Source: Clostridia bacterium (GTDB taxonomy: Bacteria; Bacillota; Clostridia; Christensenellales; CAG-917). From it: DNA of 47,187 nt. A model generated the notes under the pieces. It was not told where the DNA came from. It searched no databases and saw nothing but the letters and a program-made list of their open reading frames with translations. The stretch is from contig CAAFLX010000003.1 in assembly GCA_900763875.1 (NCBI GenBank), positions 1-47,187 on the forward strand, read 5' to 3'. Below are positions 7,621 to 17,046 of the stretch, in pieces. The translations under genes and the position numbers were made by a program. The stretch's first letter is position 1. The number at the start of each line of letters is the position of its first letter.

Positions 7621-8319
7621 TTAACCCAAAAATTCTTTGACGCATCTTTCGTATGCCGCAACGGGGTCTTGCGCGCGAGTGATGGGACGTCCCACCACGA
7701 TATAATCCGAGCCGATTTCTCTTGCCTCTTTTGGAGAAGTCACTCTCTTTTGGTCGTCCTTGTTGCCGTCGGCAAATCTCACGCCGGGCGTAACCGTCAA
7801 AAACTCTTCTCCGCAAGTTGCGTGCACTTTGCCTGCCTCCAACGGTGAGCAAACAACGCCGTCAAGTCCCGAATTTTTTGCGGTCAAAGCATAAGACATA
7901 ATGGTGTCTTCCATGCTGTGGTCAATCAATATTTCCTCTTTGAGAGCCTTGCTGTCCGTGCTTGTAAGCTGAGTCACGGCGATGAGCAAGGGGCGAGTGC
8001 CGTCCTCTCTCGTAAGCCCTTCGATTGCCGCCTTCATCATTGCGCTGCCGCCTGCGGCGTGAAGGTTGCAAACGTCAACGTTGAGGTCGCGCAACACCTT
8101 CATTGCGCTCTTTACGGTGTTGGGAATATCGTGCAATTTCAAGTCGAGGAAGATTTTGTGTCCTCTCTTTTTGATTTCTCTCACGATTTCAGGGCCTTCG
8201 GCATAGAACAATTCCATTCCGATTTTGACAAACGGTTTGGTGTTTCCGAACTTGTCCAAAAACTCATAAACTTCTTCTTTGCTTGCAAAATCAAGCGCGA
8301 TAATTACGTCGGTTGCCAT
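7621..8319 (-). CDS. pyrF: Orotidine 5'-phosphate decarboxylase
   Basis: 232 residues, group I OMP decarboxylase that makes UMP. The catalytic tetrad segment LDLKLHDIPNT (D-x-K-x-x-D) is intact, and a phosphate-binding stretch DYIVVGRPIT lies near the C-terminus. An AGGAGG site lies about 10 nt before the ATG, inside the end of pyrD, which it overlaps by 29 nt. Confidence 0.96.
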   Translation of the reverse strand: MATDVIIALDFASKEEVYEFLDKFGNTKPFVKIGMELFYAEGPEIVREIKKRGHKIFLDLKLHDIPNTVKSAMKVLRDLNVDVCNLHAAGGSAMMKAAIEGLTREDGTRPLLIAVTQLTSTDSKALKEEILIDHSMEDTIMSYALTAKNSGLDGVVCSPLEAGKVHATCGEEFLTVTPGVRFADGNKDDQKRVTSPKEAREIGSDYIVVGRPITRAQDPVAAYERCVKEFLG

Positions 8320-9229
8320 CGTGTGCGCCTCCTATTATGTCTTTCAAATTTTGTATATTGTATTTTTGCATAACTTGCGGCAGGTTGTCGATTATCTGCT
8401 TTGCCGCATAGGGGTTGATGAGGTTTGCAGTGCCCACTTGCACGGCAGACGCGCCTGCGAGCATCATTTCAACGACGTCCTCTGCCGTGGAAACGCCGCC
8501 CATACCGATGATGGGAATATTGACCGCCTCGTACACCTTGTACACCATCGCAAGCGCAACGGGAAACAAACCTCTGCCCGCATACCCTGCGATTTTGTTG
8601 GCGATGATTGGTTTTTTCGTTTTGAGGTCTATACGCATACCCGTCATCGTATTGATGAGGCTCAAGCCGTCCGCGCCGCCCTCCTCGCATGCCTTTGCAA
8701 TCGCCACAATGTCCGTAACGTTTGGCGAAAGTTTGACGTAAATCGGCTTGTCTGTCACCGCCTTTACGGCTTTTGTGACCTCGAATACGTTTTCGGGCGA
8801 AGTGCCAAACGCCATACCGCCCTTTTCGACGTTGGGACAGCTGACGTTGACTTCGATAAGTCCGACCTGTTCTTCCTTGCCGAATCTCTCGCAAAGCGTC
8901 ACGTAGTCCTCAACCGAAAAACCGCTGACATTGGCAATGACTTTTTTGTGAAAATACTCTTTCATTTCGGGCAATTCGTGCGCCAAAACATGCTCCATAC
9001 CGTTGTTTTGAAGTCCTATCGAGTTGATAATGCCCGTATCGCTTTCTGCGATTCTCGGTTGCGGATTTCCGAATCTCGGCGCAACCGTCGTGCCCTTAAA
9101 CGAGAACGTGCCGAGAATATTTATGTCGTAAAACTCCGCAAATTCCTTGCCGTATCCAAACGTGCCGCTTGCAGGGATAACGGGATTGTCAAGCTCCCAG
9201 CCCGACAAATTCACCTTTGTATCTACCAT
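8291..9229 (-). CDS. pyrD: Dihydroorotate dehydrogenase, catalytic subunit, class 1B
   Basis: 312 residues. FMN TIM barrel oxidising dihydroorotate to orotate. The catalytic cysteine segment VNVSCPN identifies class 1, and the adjacent PyrK makes it the NAD-linked 1B type. Start at 9229 with AAAGGAGGGAG; a longer frame would run far into pyrK. The start overlaps the pyrK stop by 7 nt. The C-terminal 10 or so residues overlap the pyrF start in another frame and are probably not conserved. Confidence 0.96.
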   Translation of the reverse strand: MVDTKVNLSGWELDNPVIPASGTFGYGKEFAEFYDINILGTFSFKGTTVAPRFGNPQPRIAESDTGIINSIGLQNNGMEHVLAHELPEMKEYFHKKVIANVSGFSVEDYVTLCERFGKEEQVGLIEVNVSCPNVEKGGMAFGTSPENVFEVTKAVKAVTDKPIYVKLSPNVTDIVAIAKACEEGGADGLSLINTMTGMRIDLKTKKPIIANKIAGYAGRGLFPVALAMVYKVYEAVNIPIIGMGGVSTAEDVVEMMLAGASAVQVGTANLINPYAAKQIIDNLPQVMQKYNIQNLKDIIGGAHDGNRRNYRA

Positions 9230-9957
9230 ATCAGCTCCCTCCTTTTGAAAACAGGGCCTTCCTTGCAAACTCTCTTTGCGCCGTTTTTTGTCTGCGACGA
9301 GCAGCCCATACACGCGCCGAATCCGCACCCCATTCTCTCCTCCATACTGTACTCGCCCTCGGTTGCAATCATACTTTCGATTGCTCTAAACATAGGCATA
9401 GGGCCGCACGCATAAAAATAGGTGTATTCCAAATCCTTGATAACATCCGTCACAAAGCCCTTTAAGCCAAGACTTCCGTCAACGGTTGTGACGATGACTT
9501 TTGCGCCGAGAGCCTCGAATTCTTCTTGATAAAACACCTCGTTTTTCGAGCCGAATCCCAGCACGACTGTCGGTTTTTTGCCCTGTGCGACAAGTTCTTT
9601 GCAAAGTTTGTAAAGGGGCGGAACGCCAACGCCTCCGCCGATGAGCAAGGGCTTTTCTCCGCTCTCGTCAAGGTCATAGCCGTTGCCAAGCCCCACGAGA
9701 ATGTCGAGCGTATCTCCCTCTTTCATTTTGCTCAAAATGTCCGTGCCTTTGCCCACGACTTTGTAGATGAGCGTCAGCTCTCCCTCCTCAAAATCCGCAA
9801 CGGAAATAGGACGGCGCAAATAACATTCGGGAACGGTTATATTGACAAACTGTCCCGGTGCGGTTATCTCGCTCACATCGCCTGCAAGTTTGAGCCTATA
9901 CACACAATCGGCTATTTTATCATTGCTTTTGACCACATAAAGTGCTTGTTTCATCAT
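9223..9957 (-). CDS. pyrK: Dihydroorotate dehydrogenase, electron-transfer subunit
   Basis: 244 residues. FAD/NAD-binding ferredoxin-reductase fold with YLRRPIS (FAD binding) and LIGGGVGVPPLY (NAD binding), then a C-terminal [2Fe-2S] cluster with cysteines in GCGFGACMGC plus a downstream Cys. It passes electrons from PyrD to NAD. The GGAGAG site straddles the carB stop; two consecutive ATGs (9957, 9954) are possible starts. Confidence 0.95.
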   Translation of the reverse strand: MMKQALYVVKSNDKIADCVYRLKLAGDVSEITAPGQFVNITVPECYLRRPISVADFEEGELTLIYKVVGKGTDILSKMKEGDTLDILVGLGNGYDLDESGEKPLLIGGGVGVPPLYKLCKELVAQGKKPTVVLGFGSKNEVFYQEEFEALGAKVIVTTVDGSLGLKGFVTDVIKDLEYTYFYACGPMPMFRAIESMIATEGEYSMEERMGCGFGACMGCSSQTKNGAKRVCKEGPVFKRRELIW

Positions 9958-12900
9958 TTACTCTCCGTCAATGGTGGAAATGCCGAGCGTGGTTTCTTCA
10001 AGCACGTCCAGCAGAACTTTGACCGTATCGAGCGACGTAAACGTCGTGATATTGTTTTCGGTTGCATGTTTTCTTATTGTATATCCGTCGGCAACCATAC
10101 CGTTTTGGGACAAGTCGCTGGTGTTAATGACGTAGGTGACGTGACCTTGTCTGAGCGCGTCGGGAATGTCGCTCGAACCTGCGCTGATTTTGCCCAAAAC
10201 TCTCGTTTTGATTCCGTTTTGTTTGAGATAATTTGCCGTGCCGCTCGTCGCCTCGATGTTGAAACCGAGGTTGTAGAATCTCTTGACAAGTTCGAGTGCG
10301 TCCTCTTTGTCCTTGTCGCACACGGTGACGAACACAGTGCCGTAGTTGTGGAGTTTCATACCCGATGCCTGCAAGCCCTTGTACAGCGCGCGGTTGAGTT
10401 TGACGTCATAGCCGATTGCCTCGCCGGTGGATTTCATTTCGGGCGAGAGGTAGGCGTCAAGTCCGCGGATTTTGCTGAACGAGAACACGGGCACTTTGAC
10501 GTACCAACGCTTTTTCTCCTCGGGATAGAGGACAAATATACCCTGTTCTTTAAGGCTCTTGCCGAGGATAACTTCGGTTGCTATGTCCGCAAGCGCAAAG
10601 CCCGTCGCCTTCGAGAGGAAGGGCACGGTTCTGGACGAGCGCGGATTGACCTCGATGACAAACACTTCGCCGTCCTTGTCAACGATGTATTGAATGTTGT
10701 AAAGTCCTCTTATGCCGATTCCGAGTCCGAGGCGTTTGGTATATTCCAAAATTTTGCCCTTCACCTTATCGGAGAGGCTGAAGGAGGGATACACGCTGAT
10801 GCTGTCGCCGCTGTGAACGCCGGTTTTTTCGACAAGTTCCATAATGCCTGCCACAAACACGTCCGTTCCGTCGCACACCGCGTCCACCTCGACTTCTTTG
10901 CCGATGATATACTTGTCCACCAAAACGGGCTTTTCGTCGCTGATATCGACGGCTGATTTGAGGTATTCTTTGAGCGCATTTTCGTTGCCCACGATTTGCA
11001 TAGCTCTGCCGCCCAGCACAAACGAGGGGCGCACAAGCACGGGGTATCCGATTTCTTTTGCCACACTCACGCCGTCCTCAACGGTGGTGACGGCTTGTCC
11101 CTTGGGTTGAGGAATTTGCAATTCGAGCAACAATTTTTCAAACGCGTCGCGGTTTTCCGCTCTCTCGATTGCTGGGCAATCCGTGCCGATAATCTTCACT
11201 CCTCGCTTGTTCAAAGGCTCTGCCAAATTGATTGCGGTTTGTCCGCCGAGCGTTGCGATGACGCCATACGGCTTTTCGTATTCGACAACGTTCATAACGT
11301 CCTCGACGGTGAGCGGCTCGAAATAGAGTTTGTCTGCAGTCGTATAGTCGGTAGACACTGTTTCGGGGTTATTGTTGACGATTATCGCCTCATATCCCGC
11401 CTTTTTGATTGTTTGCACGGCATGCACGGTTGAGTAGTCAAACTCAACGCCTTGCCCTATGCGGATAGGGCCTGCGCCAAGCACCAAAATCTTTTTCTTC
11501 GGCGTGACGAGAGATTGATTTTCGCCTTGATACGATGAGTAAAAACAGGGGATATATCCGCCCGTTTTGAGAGTGTCCGCCATGCGGTAGACGGGGCAAA
11601 CGCCGCTCGATTTTCTAAGCGCGTACACGTCGTCCTCTTTGACTTTCCACAGTTTTGCGATACGCTTGTCCGAAAAACCTATCTCTTTTGCCTTTTTCAA
11701 CACGTCGATATTTTGTGGATTTTTTGCAATCTCGCTCTCGTATTCCACAATCTTTTTGAAACTTTCAAGGAACAGCGGCGTGATTTTGGTTGCGTCGTAC
11801 AGGCTTTGAATACTCTCACCCCTTCTTATCAGCTCGAACACCGCATAAACGCCGTCGTCGTGGAACTCCTTAACGTAGTCGTAAAGTTGCTCGGTTGAGA
11901 GGTTGTCGAACTTTGCAAGCGCAAAGTGGTCTGTTCCGATTTCGAGCGACCTTACGGATTTGAGCAAGCACTCCTCAAGAGTCGAGCCGATGCCCATAAC
12001 CTCGCCAGTCGCTTTCATTTGCGTACCCAAAAGGTTGGATGCTTTTGTGAATTTATCAAACGGGAATCTCGGGAATTTTGCCACCACATAGTCAAGTACG
12101 GGAGCTTTTGCCGCAGTTGCGTCGGAGATTTTTATCTCGTCAAGCGTCATTCCGACGGCAACTTTTGCCGTGACTCTTGCAATGGGATAGCCGCTCGCCT
12201 TGCTTGCAAGCGCGGACGACCTGGACACTCTGGGGTTGACCTCGATGAGGTAGTATTCGTCGCTGTTTGGCGAAAGCGCAAACTGAACGTTGCAACCGCC
12301 CTCGATTTTCAATGCCCTGATGAGGCTGATTGCGCTCTTGTTGAGCATATCGTATTGCTTTTGATTGAGCGACAGTATTGGCGCAACCACGATAGAGTCG
12401 CCCGTATGCACGCCCACGGGGTCGATATTTTCCATTCCGCAAACGGTGATAACGTTGTCCTTTGCGTCGCGCATCATTTCAAACTCGATTTCCTTATAGC
12501 CCTTGACGCTCTTTTCGACAAGCACTTGTCCGACGGGAGAAAGGCTCAACGCATGCTCGCCGATTTCGATTGCCTCGTCCTCGTTGTCGGCAAAACCGCC
12601 GCCCGTACCGCCAAGGGTAAAGGCAGGACGGAGCACCACGGGATATCCGATTCTCTTTGCCGCGTCCTTAATCTCGTCAAGGGAGTAGGCAACCTCGGAC
12701 GGAATGGTCGGCTCGCCGATAGATGCGCAAAGCTCTTTGAATCTCTCTCTGTCCTCGGCGTCCTTGATGCTCTCGCTGCTTGTGCCAAGAAGTATGGTGC
12801 GACACTCTTTGAGCACGCCTTTCTTTTCAAGTTGCATTGCAAGGTTGAGTCCGGTTTGTCCGCCAATGCCGGGGATAATCGCGTCCGGACGCTCGTATCT

Positions 12901-13134
12901 GATGATTTTTGCCACGTATTCAAGCGTGAGCGGCTCCATATACACCTTGTCCGCCATCTGCGTGTCCGTCATTATCGTTGCGGGGTTGGAGTTGCAAAGC
13001 ACCACCTCATAACCTTCTTCTTTCAGCGCGATGCAAGCCTGCGTTCCCGCATAGTCAAATTCGGCGGCTTGCCCTATCACGATAGGGCCGGAGCCTATAA
13101 TCATAATCTTTTTTACGTCCGTTCTTTTAGGCAT
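9958..13134 (-). CDS. carB: Carbamoyl-phosphate synthase, large subunit
   Basis: 1058 residues, full length. It has two homologous ATP-grasp halves, each with an N-terminal GxGPIxIGQ motif (near residue 15 and about 555), an oligomerisation region between them and a C-terminal MGS-like allosteric domain. It makes carbamoyl phosphate from bicarbonate, ammonia and 2 ATP. AAGGAG lies 8 nt before the ATG; the gap to pyrC is 10 nt. Its partner CarA (glutaminase) is not beside it or elsewhere in the window, so it must be encoded elsewhere or the enzyme uses free ammonia; the former is far likelier. Confidence 0.97.
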   Translation of the reverse strand: MPKRTDVKKIMIIGSGPIVIGQAAEFDYAGTQACIALKEEGYEVVLCNSNPATIMTDTQMADKVYMEPLTLEYVAKIIRYERPDAIIPGIGGQTGLNLAMQLEKKGVLKECRTILLGTSSESIKDAEDRERFKELCASIGEPTIPSEVAYSLDEIKDAAKRIGYPVVLRPAFTLGGTGGGFADNEDEAIEIGEHALSLSPVGQVLVEKSVKGYKEIEFEMMRDAKDNVITVCGMENIDPVGVHTGDSIVVAPILSLNQKQYDMLNKSAISLIRALKIEGGCNVQFALSPNSDEYYLIEVNPRVSRSSALASKASGYPIARVTAKVAVGMTLDEIKISDATAAKAPVLDYVVAKFPRFPFDKFTKASNLLGTQMKATGEVMGIGSTLEECLLKSVRSLEIGTDHFALAKFDNLSTEQLYDYVKEFHDDGVYAVFELIRRGESIQSLYDATKITPLFLESFKKIVEYESEIAKNPQNIDVLKKAKEIGFSDKRIAKLWKVKEDDVYALRKSSGVCPVYRMADTLKTGGYIPCFYSSYQGENQSLVTPKKKILVLGAGPIRIGQGVEFDYSTVHAVQTIKKAGYEAIIVNNNPETVSTDYTTADKLYFEPLTVEDVMNVVEYEKPYGVIATLGGQTAINLAEPLNKRGVKIIGTDCPAIERAENRDAFEKLLLELQIPQPKGQAVTTVEDGVSVAKEIGYPVLVRPSFVLGGRAMQIVGNENALKEYLKSAVDISDEKPVLVDKYIIGKEVEVDAVCDGTDVFVAGIMELVEKTGVHSGDSISVYPSFSLSDKVKGKILEYTKRLGLGIGIRGLYNIQYIVDKDGEVFVIEVNPRSSRTVPFLSKATGFALADIATEVILGKSLKEQGIFVLYPEEKKRWYVKVPVFSFSKIRGLDAYLSPEMKSTGEAIGYDVKLNRALYKGLQASGMKLHNYGTVFVTVCDKDKEDALELVKRFYNLGFNIEATSGTANYLKQNGIKTRVLGKISAGSSDIPDALRQGHVTYVINTSDLSQNGMVADGYTIRKHATENNITTFTSLDTVKVLLDVLEETTLGISTIDGE

Positions 13135-13144
13135 TGTTTTCTCC

Positions 13145-14377
13145 TTATATATTGAAATTTTTATATTTATTGTTTTGATAAACTATGTTTCCGTCTTTGA
13201 CGGTGAGCAAGCACTTTCCAAAAACTTGTACGTTTTCAAACGGCGTGCTTTTGCCCTTGGACAAAAATTCTTCAGACGAAATCTTGTAGGGCTTTTCCAC
13301 GTCAAACACGACGAAGTCGTTGTCCCTTTTGGGTATATTGAAGATTTTTCTCGGATTGTCGCTCAAAAGCTCCACGAGTTTATTTGCAGATATCACGCCC
13401 TCTCTAACGAGGCGACTGTACAAAATCGCAAACGCCGTTTCAAGCCCCACGATTCCGAACAAGCTGTCTTTAAGCCCCCTGCTTTTTTCCTCTTTCGAGT
13501 GCGGAGCGTGGTCGGTTGCAATCGCGTCGATCGTGCCGTCGATGACGCCCTCTATCAACGCGTTTTTATCCTGCTCGCTCCTAAGCGGCGGATTCATTTT
13601 GAATCTACCCTCGTCCACAAGGTCATTTTCGCTCATCACAAGGTAGTGCGGAGCAGTCTCGCACGTCACTCTTACGCCCTCTTTTTTTGCGTTGCGGATA
13701 AGCTCCACGCTCTCTTTTGTCGAGATGTGGCAGACGTGATACCTCACTCCGATTTCCTTTGCAAGGCGCAAATCGCGCTCGATTTGCCTATATTCGCTCT
13801 CTGACGATATTCCGACAAACCCGTGCTTTTTCGCCCATTCACCCTCGTGAATACAACCGCCCCTCAACAGCGAATTGTCCTCGCAGTGCGCCGCAATGAT
13901 TTTGCCAAGGCTCTTTGCTTTTTCCATGGCAAGGCGCATCATATCTTCCGACTGCACCCCTCTGCCGTCGTCCGAAAACGCGCAAACGTAAGGTGCAAGA
14001 GCTTGCATATCGGCAAGTTCATCTCCCTTTTCGCCCTTTGTTATCGTGCCGTAAGGCAACACTTCTATGATTGCGTCGCGCCGAATCACGTCGCGCTGAA
14101 CGTCGAGATTTTCCAAGGTATCGGGGCATGGATTCAAGTTCGGCATAGTGCACACCGTCGTGTATCCGCCGCGCGCCGCCGCAAGAGAACCCGTCTTTAT
14201 TCCCTCTTTATAAAAAAATCCCGGTTCTCTGAAGTGCACGTGCAAATCACAAAAACCGGGACATATAAGATACTTCTCATCAATCAGTGAAAACGTATCG
14301 TCACCGTCGCGATACGCATCCAAAAGATACTTGCCTCTCTTTTCTCTAATCAACTTGTCCAACATAATCTTTTGCAT
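13145..14377 (-). CDS. pyrC: Dihydroorotase, type I
   Basis: About 410 residues. Zinc amidohydrolase that cyclises carbamoyl-aspartate. Metal motifs: DLHVHFREPG near residue 46, later histidines in IIAAHCED and VCHIST, and the catalytic Asp in IATDHAPHS. It is the first gene of the operon. The start is uncertain: ATG 14377, a TTG 6 nt upstream, or ATG 14365; none has a clean SD, unlike the rest of the operon, which hints at controlled initiation. Confidence 0.94.
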   Translation of the reverse strand: MQKIMLDKLIREKRGKYLLDAYRDGDDTFSLIDEKYLICPGFCDLHVHFREPGFFYKEGIKTGSLAAARGGYTTVCTMPNLNPCPDTLENLDVQRDVIRRDAIIEVLPYGTITKGEKGDELADMQALAPYVCAFSDDGRGVQSEDMMRLAMEKAKSLGKIIAAHCEDNSLLRGGCIHEGEWAKKHGFVGISSESEYRQIERDLRLAKEIGVRYHVCHISTKESVELIRNAKKEGVRVTCETAPHYLVMSENDLVDEGRFKMNPPLRSEQDKNALIEGVIDGTIDAIATDHAPHSKEEKSRGLKDSLFGIVGLETAFAILYSRLVREGVISANKLVELLSDNPRKIFNIPKRDNDFVVFDVEKPYKISSEEFLSKGKSTPFENVQVFGKCLLTVKDGNIVYQNNKYKNFNI

Positions 14378-14416
14378 TGTCAAGACTCATAAATCTCGCC
14401 GCTCGCAACAATTTTG

Positions 14417-14434
14417 TCAACAAATCATCTGCAT
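14417..14434 (-). other. Possible five-codon leader ORF before pyrC
   Basis: On the minus strand, TTGAGGACAAA is followed by ATG CAG ATG ATT TGT TGA, giving an SD (GAGGA) with 5-nt spacing. The SD lies in the loop of a small hairpin (ATTTTG / CAAAAT). It is within the roughly 100-nt leader between the mapped promoter and pyrC. Such short frames arise by chance, so this is weak. Confidence 0.25.
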
Positions 14435-14485
14435 TTTGTCCTCAAAATCTTACGGGGGCGCAACGCCTGTCTCAAACTTTGTTAT

Positions 14486-14514
14486 ATTATATCAAAGCCC
14501 ACCCCAAAAAGCAA
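14486..14514 (-). promoter_or_regulatory. Promoter of the pyrimidine operon
   Basis: Minus-strand TTGCTT (14514-14509), 17-nt spacer, perfect TATAAT (14491-14486). Transcription would start near 14479, about 100 nt before pyrC. I could not find a clear PyrR-binding anti-antiterminator or an intrinsic attenuator in the leader. The 380-bp gap from pyrC to the PHP gene otherwise holds the terminator at 14701-14725 and AT-rich sequence. Confidence 0.7.
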
Positions 14515-14700
14515 GAATTTTTCACCCCCACTTTGACATATTTTCCGCCCTTGATTTTCTCTTTCCGCACGCCTCAAAAATACATTTGGCTTATGACGTA
14601 TTAGATATAAGATATTGGATATAATGAGCTTATTACATATAAATAAGAACAATATACAATGCACCGTTATAGCGCGTATGGCACGCACCGCGTCACTGCA

Positions 14701-14725
14701 TAAAAAAGGACGCGATTAAGCGTCC
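14701..14725 (-). terminator. Intrinsic terminator after the PHP gene
   Basis: Minus strand: GGACGC-TTAATC-GCGTCC followed by TTTTTT. It lies about 40 bp past the PHP stop and separates the housekeeping run from the pyrimidine promoter. Confidence 0.8.
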
Positions 14726-14765
14726 GATTTTCATTGTTCAATGGGTTAGACTCTTTGCACGCAAG

Positions 14766-15554
14766 TCATACGTGCAGGCGGTTGGCTGTTCGCCTATCGA
14801 GGTCGTAGACGAAATTTTTGTCCTCGTCGCCGTGGAAGTCGCTGCCGCCTGTCGGCAACAAACGGTGCTTTTCCATAAGTGCGGAAAAGTTCTTTTTGTC
14901 CTGCTCGTTGTGCGATGGATAGTTCAGTTCCATTCCATCCAGTCCAAACTGTTTTAGGCCGCCGAGCAACATATCCAAGCGGTTGTCGAGCAAATATTTT
15001 TTCGGATGCGCAACGGAGGCAAAACCGCCGTACTTCTTTATGATTTTGACAGCCTCGACAGGCGTGAGCCTCTTTGCCTCGCAATACGCTTTTGCGCCGG
15101 GTTTGAGGTATCTGTCAAACGCGTCGTTGATATCTAGGCAATACCCCTTTTTGACAAGCTCGCGCGCCATATTCATACGTCCGAGTCCGTCCGCCGCAAA
15201 GTCCAAATCAAGGCAAATGCCAAGCGCGGACAGTTTTTGTCCGATGTTTATGTTTCTCTCCTTGCGCAAGTCCTTGACTTTTTCGAGTTCTTGCACGAAA
15301 TCGGGGTTTTTATAGTCGATATTGTATCCTAAAATATGGATTTCGCAAATTGAAAAGGTGCTAAACTCAATTCCGCCGACAAATTTTATGCCGACTTTTT
15401 GCGCCTCGTCACGCCCTTCGTCAAGCCCTGCAACGCTGTCGTGATCGGTGATTGCAACAACGTCTAGTCCCTTGTTTTTTGCCCAGCGCACAACCTCTCT
15501 CGGCGAGAGAGAGCCGTCGCTTTTTGTTGTGTGAGTGTGCAAATCAGCCTTCAT
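14766..15554 (-). CDS. PHP-domain metal-dependent phosphoesterase
   Basis: 262 residues from the ATG at 15554. Four PHP motifs are visible: DLHTHTTKSDG at the N-terminus, ITDHDS, the histidine region SVAHPKKY and GGSDFHG near the C-terminus. Family members (YciV/TrpH type) hydrolyse 3',5'-nucleoside bisphosphates or small RNA ends, so a nucleotide/RNA turnover role is likely. The start is picked because GAGG sits 9 nt upstream and the DLHTH motif is normally within a few residues of the N-terminus; it overlaps rmuC by 11 nt, so the two are coupled. Confidence 0.88.
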   Translation of the reverse strand: MKADLHTHTTKSDGSLSPREVVRWAKNKGLDVVAITDHDSVAGLDEGRDEAQKVGIKFVGGIEFSTFSICEIHILGYNIDYKNPDFVQELEKVKDLRKERNINIGQKLSALGICLDLDFAADGLGRMNMARELVKKGYCLDINDAFDRYLKPGAKAYCEAKRLTPVEAVKIIKKYGGFASVAHPKKYLLDNRLDMLLGGLKQFGLDGMELNYPSHNEQDKKNFSALMEKHRLLPTGGSDFHGDEDKNFVYDLDRRTANRLHV

Positions 15555-16884
15555 TATCCACGTCCTCAAAAGTGATTTCTTCATTGCCCGAAGCCGCGAT
15601 AAGTTGCTCCATATCAGGGCCTTTATCGTCCGACAAACTGTTGACTTTGTTGAGTTTTTTGCCTATGATTCTCGTGCGTTCCTCGGCGTTTTCAAGCGAT
15701 TTTTTCACGGTGTCGAGGCGGTCGCCAGTCTGTTTCAAATACTTGGTGAACAGCGCAAAATCGCTCATAAATCCTTGCAAAAGTTTACCGATTTCGGTGC
15801 TGCGTTTTTCGATTGCAACGCTTCTGAATCCCATTTGCAAGCTGTTGAGGAGCGCAGCGATAGTGGTCGGGCCGCACACCACGATTCTAAACTTGTTTTG
15901 AATGTCCTCAACAAGTCCTTCGCGCCTGATAATCTCGGCGTAAAGTCCTTCGGTTGGCAAGTACATAATTGCAAAATCGGTGGTTTTTGGCGGATTGACA
16001 TACTTGTCGCGTATGCTCATGGCCTCCGATTTTACGCGGTTTGCAAGAGCCTTGCTTGCCGCCTCCACACCGTCGGGATCACCCTTTTCCGACGCCTCGA
16101 CAAGTCGCGCATAGTCCTCGATGGGAAACTTTGCGTCGATTGGCAAAAATACTTCTTCGTCGCCTTTTCCTGGCATACGAATGACGAAGTCCACCATATC
16201 CTCGCTGCCTCGTTTTATGCGCACCTGCTTCTGATATTGTTCGGGCGCAAGGATTTGCGCAAGCAAACTTTCAAGCGACACTTCGCCCCACGTACCACGC
16301 GTTTTTACGTTCTTGAAAATGCGGTTGAGGTCGTTTACGCCCGTCTGCAAATTTTGAAGTTCCGAGAACGTGCGGTTGATTTCCTCAAGCCTATCGTTGA
16401 CGATTTTGAAAGACTGATTAAACCTTGTTTCGAGGGTTGCGCTCAATTTTTCGTCCACGGTTTCGCGCATTTTTTCGAGCTGCTTTGCGTTGTCGTCTTT
16501 CATTTCTTTTATGCTGTTTGCGTTGAGCGCGGTGAGAGACGCGATGCTTTGCTCGTTTGCAACACGCATATTTGCAATGCTTTGAGCGGTTGAAGTCTTG
16601 ACTTCCTCAAGCCCCTTTTGGGTGATTTGCATAAACCTATCCATACGCTCGCCGACCGCTCTGATATTATCCGTTTGCGCATTGAGCGCGCCGAGCATCA
16701 TAGAGTTGTTGATTTTCATTGCGGTATCAACGTCGTTTTTGAGCCTTTCGTTCTCCTCTCTGATACCATTAAGAGCGGAGTCATCGATTTTTGCGCCGCC
16801 TTTTTTGAGTAAAAGGACGCATAGCGCAACGCACGCGAGTGCGAGCGCAATACAAATTGCAATCAAAACGTACAATCCCGTCAT
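15544..16884 (-). CDS. rmuC: RmuC-family DNA recombination protein
   Basis: 446 residues. One N-terminal membrane helix (about 4-26), a long coiled coil (about 35-200), then the RmuC domain with the GTWGEVSLESLLAQIL segment and a PIDAKFP motif typical of its nuclease-like core. The family limits inversions and rearrangements in E. coli; its biochemical activity is not firmly established. Start at 16884 with AGGAGG; the longer frame has no support. Confidence 0.92.
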   Translation of the reverse strand: MTGLYVLIAICIALALACVALCVLLLKKGGAKIDDSALNGIREENERLKNDVDTAMKINNSMMLGALNAQTDNIRAVGERMDRFMQITQKGLEEVKTSTAQSIANMRVANEQSIASLTALNANSIKEMKDDNAKQLEKMRETVDEKLSATLETRFNQSFKIVNDRLEEINRTFSELQNLQTGVNDLNRIFKNVKTRGTWGEVSLESLLAQILAPEQYQKQVRIKRGSEDMVDFVIRMPGKGDEEVFLPIDAKFPIEDYARLVEASEKGDPDGVEAASKALANRVKSEAMSIRDKYVNPPKTTDFAIMYLPTEGLYAEIIRREGLVEDIQNKFRIVVCGPTTIAALLNSLQMGFRSVAIEKRSTEIGKLLQGFMSDFALFTKYLKQTGDRLDTVKKSLENAEERTRIIGKKLNKVNSLSDDKGPDMEQLIAASGNEEITFEDVDNEG

Positions 16885-17046
16885 ACACACCTCCTGCGGC
16901 AAAGTCGCCGCCGTGCCTGCCTCCTTATGGCACAAGCACGCAATATTTTTTTGGCAATCTTGCACACGCAATTTGCCTTAAACCATTTGTTTTTTTGAAT
17001 ATTATTGCGTTAAATTTGCACTTTTTTATGCAAGTTATCCTCACGC

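Noticed and set aside
11926..13155. 409-residue and other long plus-strand frames opposite carB
   Set aside because: Antisense frames produced by codon bias; no ribosome site or family features.
14378..14485. PyrR-binding attenuator in the pyrimidine leader
   Set aside because: I could not match the PyrR anti-antiterminator consensus or an intrinsic terminator in the leader.
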